This document shows positions 59,590 to 64,000 of a stretch of 64,000 nt of DNA, in pieces. The stretch is from an uncultured Chloroflexota bacterium. Its GTDB lineage: Bacteria > Chloroflexota > Anaerolineae > Aggregatilineales > Phototrophicaceae. Both the position numbers and the translations under genes were made by a program. Position 1 is the stretch's first letter; each line of letters starts with the position of its first letter. The notes below the pieces were generated by a model. The model was given only the letters and a program-made list of their open reading frames with translations. It did not search any database and was not told where the DNA came from. The stretch covers positions 44,638 to 108,637 of the forward strand of contig CALJKV010000128.1 of the NCBI GenBank assembly GCA_937974245.1. Direction: 5' to 3'.

Positions 59590-62145
59590 CTACCGCACAC
59601 TCACCCGGCTGCCGGTGGGCGTCTTCTGCACGACGATATGCACCGGGAATGAGTCGCGCAGTTCGTCAATGTGCGTAATCACCAGAATCAGGTCGAAATC
59701 CTCCTGAATCGCGGTGATAGCCTCCACCAGTTTATTGCGCCCGTCCTCGTCCTGTGTGCCGAACCCCTCGTCAATAAAGAGCGTCCGCAGGTGCGCCCCC
59801 GCCCGCCGCGCCAGGAGCTGCGCCAGCGCCACCCGTATCGCAAAATTGATGCGGAACGCCTCCCCGCCGCTGTACATCTCATAGACCCGCGTGCCCAGTT
59901 CGTCGGCAATCTGGATGTCCAGCGTCTCAATCACGCCGTCCCCGGCGGCCTTCTCGCGCTGGGTGCTGAAACTCAGGTGCATCCTTCCGTCCGTCATGCG
60001 TGCCAGCAGCCGGTTGGCCGAGGCTTCCAGTTCCGGGATGGCCGCCTCGATAATCATGGCCGGGACGCCGTTCTTGCCAAAGGCCGCCCGCAGTTCCTTG
60101 TAGAGCGCCTCCTCGTGGCGTTTGCGCTCGCGGCGGGCTTCCAGGTCGGCTTTGCGGGCACGCTGCTTATCGAGCGCATCGAGTTCCTGGCGGGCATTCA
60201 CCAACCGCTGGTACTGCTGGCGTTCGATGGTGCGCTGCCGGTTGACTTCCTGCTGGCGCACCTGCTGCTCTTTGACCAGCACATCCAGTTCGGCGATTTC
60301 GGTCTTCAGGCTGTCCACCGCTTCCCGGTCTTCCGTCAGGGCGGTTGTCACCCGTTCACGGCGGGCATGGGCGGCTTCCAGCGCGGCCTCGACATCCGGC
60401 ATCGAACTGATCGCCAGTTCAAGTTCCTTGTGGCGCGTATCATAGGCCTGGTAGGTACTCAGTTGTTCCCGCGCCGCACTGTGCGAATCGGCATCATAGC
60501 CAATCTCCGACCGGCGCTGCTCCAACGCCGCCAACTGCTCGCGGACATCCTGGGCAAACTCCCCGTTCTCTAACACCGTCTGCACCGCTTCCAGATGCGC
60601 CACAACCGCGTCCCGGCGGGCTGCCGCCTCATGCGCCCGGTCCAGCTGCGCCTGGAGACTCCCCACCCGCTCCAACAGAGGGGGCAGCCGCTTGAGGTCA
60701 ATCTCCATTTCGGCCACTGCTACCCGCCCCTCTTTGATCTGGGCGGCCAGTTGCCTGGCACGCCCCTGGTTGGCGGCATAGTCGTCACGCCGCGCCTGGA
60801 CTTCAGCATCCAGCTGCTCAATCAACTGGAGGCGGTGTTCCTCGTCCAGCGGCTGGCCGCACAACGGGCAGGTGACAGTATCGGCCACCGCTTGCAGGCG
60901 CTCCAGCCGGTCGCGCATACTGCGGCCTTCCACTTCGAGCGTCTTGCGTTCGCCATCCAGCCCGGCCTTTTCCTCGCTGGCCGCCCGGATTTCAGCGTCC
61001 AGGTCGTTACGCTGCGATTCAATTTCCTGCAAAGTGAATACTTCCGCCTGCACCGCGCTCAGGTCATCGGGGTTGGCGCTCCCCTGCGCCCGTTCGAGTT
61101 CGGTGATTTGCGCCTGGTAGCCGCTCTGCTCGTTTTCGAGTTCGGCGCGGGCGTCATGCAGCTGTTTTTCCAGCGCCCGGCGCTCTTCATCAAAGTTGCG
61201 CAGTTGCAGCAGCTTATCCCCCAGGGCATGATCCAGGCTGCGGGCGGATTGCAGCGCGGCATATCCGGCCTCAATATCATCCTGGTGGGCGATAATATCG
61301 GCAAACGAGGCTAAACGCCCTTCCTGGCGTTGGATGTCGGTCTCTACGGTTCCCAGGTCGCGCTCATGCTCGCGGATGCGGCGTTCAATATCCGCCTGCC
61401 GTTCCTGGGCGGCCTTCATCGCGGCAGGCGCGTGGGCGACTTCGGCTAAGGCGGCTTCGGCAGCTTTCCACGCCGCTTCGGCCTCGGCCTGGGCCTGTTC
61501 GGCTTCGGCCAGAGCGGTTTGCAGCTGCGGTTCGCGGGCGAGTTCAGCGTCAATTTCCCGCACGCGCATATCAATCACATTGATTTCGCCGGTGATCTGC
61601 TTAAGGATGTCTTTGGCCGTATCCTCATAGACCGTCCACTGCTCCAGCCCCAGGATGTCGGAGAGAATCTGCTTGCGCTGGTGGGGGGGTTTGGTGGTGA
61701 AGGCGTCGGCTTTGCCCTGCTGCAAAAAGGCCGAATGTACAAACGTCTCATAGTCCAGCCGCAGCAGCCGGTTAATCTTGTCCTGAGTATCGCGGATGGC
61801 CGGCTCGCTGATCGTGTTCCACTGACCGTCTTCGAGCAGGGTCAGCAGGTCGAGCGAACCCACGCCGCGCTGCCGCCGCGAACGCTTGCGGATCACCCGG
61901 TAGAACATCCCTTCCTGGGCAAAATCCAACTGGACATACATATCGCTCTGGCCGATATGCACGAGGTCATCGTCTCGTTTACCCCGCGCCCGCCCCCACA
62001 GCGCCCAGGTCATGGCGTCCAGCAGCGACGACTTGCCCGCGCCGTTAGGCCCGGTCAGGCAGGCGAGGTGGATGCCATCGAACTGCACCGGGTCGGGCGA
62101 ACGGTAGGCGAGGAAATTCTTGACTTCAAGGCGAACAGGAATCAT
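59590..62145 (-). CDS. sbcC: SbcC/Rad50-type ATPase
   Basis: An 851-residue SMC-like protein. Walker A GPNGAGKSS (about 32-40), a long coiled coil with a zinc hook CPLC (Cys426 and Cys429), the ABC signature MYSGGEAFRINFAIRVALAQLL, and Walker B TLFIDEGFG near the C-terminus are all present. It would pair with an SbcD/Mre11 nuclease to process DNA ends; the sbcD gene is not in the window. The start ATG 62145 has no strong ribosome site. Its last 133 bp are duplicated at 58292. The intact copy appears functional. Confidence 0.93.
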   Translation of the reverse strand: MIPVRLEVKNFLAYRSPDPVQFDGIHLACLTGPNGAGKSSLLDAMTWALWGRARGKRDDDLVHIGQSDMYVQLDFAQEGMFYRVIRKRSRRQRGVGSLDLLTLLEDGQWNTISEPAIRDTQDKINRLLRLDYETFVHSAFLQQGKADAFTTKPPHQRKQILSDILGLEQWTVYEDTAKDILKQITGEINVIDMRVREIDAELAREPQLQTALAEAEQAQAEAEAAWKAAEAALAEVAHAPAAMKAAQERQADIERRIREHERDLGTVETDIQRQEGRLASFADIIAHQDDIEAGYAALQSARSLDHALGDKLLQLRNFDEERRALEKQLHDARAELENEQSGYQAQITELERAQGSANPDDLSAVQAEVFTLQEIESQRNDLDAEIRAASEEKAGLDGERKTLEVEGRSMRDRLERLQAVADTVTCPLCGQPLDEEHRLQLIEQLDAEVQARRDDYAANQGRARQLAAQIKEGRVAVAEMEIDLKRLPPLLERVGSLQAQLDRAHEAAARRDAVVAHLEAVQTVLENGEFAQDVREQLAALEQRRSEIGYDADSHSAAREQLSTYQAYDTRHKELELAISSMPDVEAALEAAHARRERVTTALTEDREAVDSLKTEIAELDVLVKEQQVRQQEVNRQRTIERQQYQRLVNARQELDALDKQRARKADLEARRERKRHEEALYKELRAAFGKNGVPAMIIEAAIPELEASANRLLARMTDGRMHLSFSTQREKAAGDGVIETLDIQIADELGTRVYEMYSGGEAFRINFAIRVALAQLLARRAGAHLRTLFIDEGFGTQDEDGRNKLVEAITAIQEDFDLILVITHIDELRDSFPVHIVVQKTPTGSRVSVR

Positions 62146-62214
62146 GCGGATAGACTCTTATGCTGTGTAGATAGAACATCTGTGAGTCTATCCGGTTGTG
62201 GGGCTTGTGTCCAG

Positions 62215-62919
62215 TTAATTGTTCGGCGGCGTATTTTCGGAAGAGCCGCCATGATACTGCGGGAATTCCAGCGGGAAGGGCAGCCGGTAGAGCGCTCCCA
62301 CATCCAACTGCTTGTCGTCAATCGAGAAATTGCGGAAGATCAGCGGCAGTGCCGTGCGGATATGCGCGGCTTTGTCTGCCGGGGCGTTAATGTTGCATAC
62401 CACCAGGCGGGGTGGGTCTCCCACCACCAGCGCGATCAGCATCGTGAGCGTGCCGTCACCAGCGTTGAGCAGATAATAGGCCGCCTCGTAACCATCCCAA
62501 TGGAACCCAAGTGGGCTGGAAACCGCTGCATTACCCACGTATTCCGGGATATTGATAATCTGATCCAGAATATGCTGGGCGACATTGCCAGACCCCGCCG
62601 GCAGGTCAAATTCTGTCATTGGGTGGACGAATAAATGGAATTGCAGCCCGCTGATTTGATGATCGTCGGTGAACATGGGGGTGAATTCCTGCGCGACCAG
62701 GATGCCATCATCCATACTGCGTGCCTGCCAGCCCGGCGGCACTTTCAGGCGCAGCCGCACGCCCTCGCTCGCCATTTCGATCCATTCATCCGGTGTGGGG
62801 CTGAGTTCCTGTGTCGCCTCGGTTGACGCCGGACTCCCTGCCGGTGTAAGATTCGAATAGGCTGTCTGGCAGGCAACCAGACAACCCATACATAACCAAA
62901 TAATCCGCCCCAACTTCAT
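62215..62919 (-). CDS. Lipoprotein of unknown function
   Basis: A 234-residue protein with lipobox CLVAC (MKLGRIIWLCMGCLVAC). A Thr/Pro linker is followed by a PsbP/mog1-like domain (EGVRLRLKVPPGWQARSMDDGILVAQEFTPMFTDDHQISGLQFHLFVHP, then VSSPLGFHWDGYEAAYYLLNAGDGTLTMLIALVVGDPPRLVVCNINAPADK), a fold common in small exported lipoproteins. The start is uncertain: ATG 62919 or TTG 62943. It is the gene upstream of sbcC on the same strand, 69 bases away, with no terminator seen between. Confidence 0.7.
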   Translation of the reverse strand: MKLGRIIWLCMGCLVACQTAYSNLTPAGSPASTEATQELSPTPDEWIEMASEGVRLRLKVPPGWQARSMDDGILVAQEFTPMFTDDHQISGLQFHLFVHPMTEFDLPAGSGNVAQHILDQIINIPEYVGNAAVSSPLGFHWDGYEAAYYLLNAGDGTLTMLIALVVGDPPRLVVCNINAPADKAAHIRTALPLIFRNFSIDDKQLDVGALYRLPFPLEFPQYHGGSSENTPPNN

Positions 62920-62967
62920 CGCAACCACATCCGTGTCTGACAATCCGCGTGCCTTGCTTACAATACA

Positions 62968-63047
62968 GGACTTACGCAGTTGAAGAGGGATTTTTCACAG
63001 AACAATCGGCTTAAGCCGGTTGCCTGTTCGGTCAACTGCGCGGCTTC
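62968..63047. repeat. 80-bp MITE-like element, copy B
   Basis: Left end GGACTTACGCAGTTG; right end, inversely, GAAGCCGCGCAGTTG; centre CGGCTTAAGCCG. Same length and same unequal ends as 13420-13499, in the opposite orientation. Confidence 0.75.
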
Positions 63048-63309
63048 TAATAATAATGACCCTATCCTAACATGAGCCAGTAGCCGCCGGTACAAACGCT
63101 AAACACTTTCTCATGACGAAGGACGTTCTGCCCGCCATGATCTTAACCCTACAAAAGACAGGGTTATTTTGTGATAGTTCTTTGTGCTTCGTGTCAGTTG
63201 CGAGGCGGGGCCGCTACTTTCGCCTATGGGGATGATCGGGCAGCATACAGGGAGTCGTTCTGATTTTACTGTGATAACCCACCCATCTACATAAAAAATC
63301 CATCAGAAT

Positions 63310-63351
63310 TTAGCAATCCTCTATGCAGAGTGCTAAAAACTGCGGTATGAT
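63310..63351 (+). promoter_or_regulatory. CIRCE heat-shock operator with -10 box
   Basis: TTAGCAATC-N9-GAGTGCTAA (63310-63336) matches the HrcA operator CIRCE (TTAGCACTC-N9-GAGTGCTAA) at 17 of 18 arm positions with the exact 9-base spacing. TATGAT (63346-63351) is a good -10 just downstream, so bound HrcA would cover the -35 region. The gene at 63406 starts about 55 bases later. Confidence 0.88.
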
Positions 63352-63405
63352 AGGAGTGGTCTTCAGGCCAACCCAACCACAGTGAGTAATCCAGGGTGTT
63401 GTTCT

Positions 63406-63732
63406 ATGCCAATGTATACCTATCGTCGTGAAGATGGCACTACGTTTGATATGCGCCAGAAGTTTTTGGATGAACCGTTGACGGTCTGCCCCACCACCGG
63501 CCAGAAGGTTATCCGCATCGTACAGCCCGCCGGTATCATTTTCAAAGGTTCCGGTTTCTACGTCAACGATAGCAAAAGTGCATCACGCAGCAGCATCAAC
63601 AACACAGCCAGCACCAACGGGCATGGCAAAGACAAAGATAACGGCGCAAAAAGCGACGACACGAAGAAAAGCGACAGCGCCGCTACCCCCAGCGAAACCA
63701 AATCCACCACGCCAACGGCTGCGGCGGACTGA
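63406..63732 (+). CDS. FmdB-like protein with most zinc-ribbon cysteines lost
   Basis: A 108-residue protein. Residues 1-55 (PMYTYRREDGTTFDMRQKFLDEPLTVCPTTGQKVIRIVQPAGIIFKGSGFYVND) align with the FmdB family core, which normally has two CxxC pairs; here only the Cys in TVCPTTG remains. The rest is a Ser/Asn/Lys/Thr-rich low-complexity tail with KD-KS repeats. It follows a CIRCE operator, so heat or protein-folding stress should induce it. AGGG lies before ATG 63406 at a long distance; the longer frame from 63382 is less likely. A clear terminator follows. Confidence 0.8.
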   Translation: MPMYTYRREDGTTFDMRQKFLDEPLTVCPTTGQKVIRIVQPAGIIFKGSGFYVNDSKSASRSSINNTASTNGHGKDKDNGAKSDDTKKSDSAATPSETKSTTPTAAAD

Positions 63733-63787
63733 CGACCCACTGACGCTCTGAACGCAGCGTTCTTGTGACTATCTGCATCTGTTCTGT

Positions 63788-63820
63788 CCCCTCCTGATTG
63801 TTGAAGAGGGGATTTTTGTT
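63788..63820 (+). terminator. Rho-independent terminator after the FmdB-like gene
   Basis: CCCCTC and GAGGGG form a 6-bp GC-rich stem with a 12-base loop, followed by ATTTTTGTTTT. It makes the CIRCE-controlled gene monocistronic. Confidence 0.85.
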
Positions 63821-63888
63821 TTCCCTGAATCATCTGCCAACAGGCTGGTTTTTGCGGTTTCCACGATAATCCGGTTGTGAAAATCCTG

Positions 63889-63897
63889 TGTTATAAT
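63889..63897 (+). promoter_or_regulatory. Extended -10 promoter of the last gene
   Basis: TG-T-TATAAT is a perfect extended -10; no clear -35 is seen at the usual distance. The start should fall near 63904, giving a leader of about 30 bases with AAGGGGGCAGG before ATG 63934. Confidence 0.5.
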
Positions 63898-63933
63898 TTA
63901 TGTGTAGCTGCAAAAACCTGGGAAGGGGGCAGG

Positions 63934-64000
63934 ATGCGAGATTCTGATTCCGAGCCGCCGGAGGTCATTTACCAGCCACTGACGAAACGCGAAAGCGAAA
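63934..64000 (+). CDS. Partial gene, possible LuxR-type HTH start
   Basis: ATG 63934 with a strong AAGGGGG ribosome site opens a frame that runs off the window after 22 codons: MRDSDSEPPEVIYQPLTKRESE. PLTKRESE resembles the opening of a LuxR-type helix-turn-helix (PLTxRExEVL). The rest is outside the window, so only a tentative regulator call is possible. Confidence 0.45.
   Translation, partial: MRDSDSEPPEVIYQPLTKRESE

Noticed and set aside
1..64000. tRNA, rRNA or other stable RNA genes
   Set aside because: Reading for the T-loop pattern GGTTCGAxTCC and for rRNA-like blocks gave nothing convincing on either strand; small RNAs without known motifs cannot be excluded.

Overview
This window looks like a chromosomal segment from a member of the Chloroflexota, probably near Anaerolineae. 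That is an inference from gene style, not from a marker gene. The signs are many secreted or lipid-anchored proteins with Thr-Pro rich linkers, a soluble PknB-type kinase, LytR-CpsA-Psr and SH3b/PA14 cell-surface proteins, several GT-C and GT4 glycosyltransferases, TIR-domain proteins, and DUF433/DUF5615 toxin-antitoxin genes. Most genes look GC-rich, with AT-richer accessory patches. I see no rRNA, tRNA or CRISPR array.

Layout. 0-4 kb: a partial CAP-domain secreted protein, a family III CoA-transferase, and an arsR-arsM arsenic module with a very clear promoter and operator. 4-11 kb: a TIR domain fused to a sugar-type ABC permease, MscL with a zinc ribbon, a CcmC-like protein, a flavodoxin, a VWA (CoxE-like) protein and an RluD-type pseudouridine synthase. 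11-17 kb: an orphan BMP-type solute-binding protein, then a minus-strand sulfur cluster (FmdB zinc ribbon, DUF302, ETHE1-like dioxygenase with rhodanese domains, TauE/SafE exporter, membrane-anchored rhodanese). 17-31 kb: PLAT domain, methyltransferase, membrane proteins, two class C beta-lactamase-like serine hydrolases flanked by dead transposase fragments, a radical SAM-HhH DNA repair/modification protein, three glycosyltransferases and a PA14-SH3b protein. 31-37 kb: an accessory patch with small unknown genes, a broken gene, a DUF433/DUF5615 pair and a DapF homologue lacking both catalytic cysteines. 37-48.8 kb: Ser/Thr kinase, beta-propeller protein, GT4, ClC channel with CBS and TrkA-C domains, LCP protein and a peptide ABC transporter (binding protein and two permeases, no ATPase). 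48.8-64 kb: a second accessory region with a nuclease-like gene between perfect 133-bp direct repeats, a pentapeptide-TIR protein, a partial duplication of the 3' end of sbcC, sbcC itself, and a cysteine-poor FmdB homologue behind a near-perfect CIRCE heat-shock operator.

Working together. ArsR probably senses As(III) and controls itself and the arsM methyltransferase. The 12.8-16.5 kb cluster fits sulfide/persulfide oxidation and export of the sulfite formed. The 44.9-48.8 kb operon would import peptides or similar solutes with ATPases encoded elsewhere. Several genes (arsR, the radical SAM gene, the lipoprotein at 50.1 kb) have a good -10 box ending 6-7 bases before ATG, which predicts leaderless transcripts. 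Small palindromic and MITE-like repeats are scattered between genes in at least four families.

The most unusual items are the TIR-permease fusion, the CIRCE-controlled FmdB-like gene, two loci where a direct repeat of about 130 bp flanks a roughly 1.1-kb insert, and the Cys-to-Ser DapF homologue.
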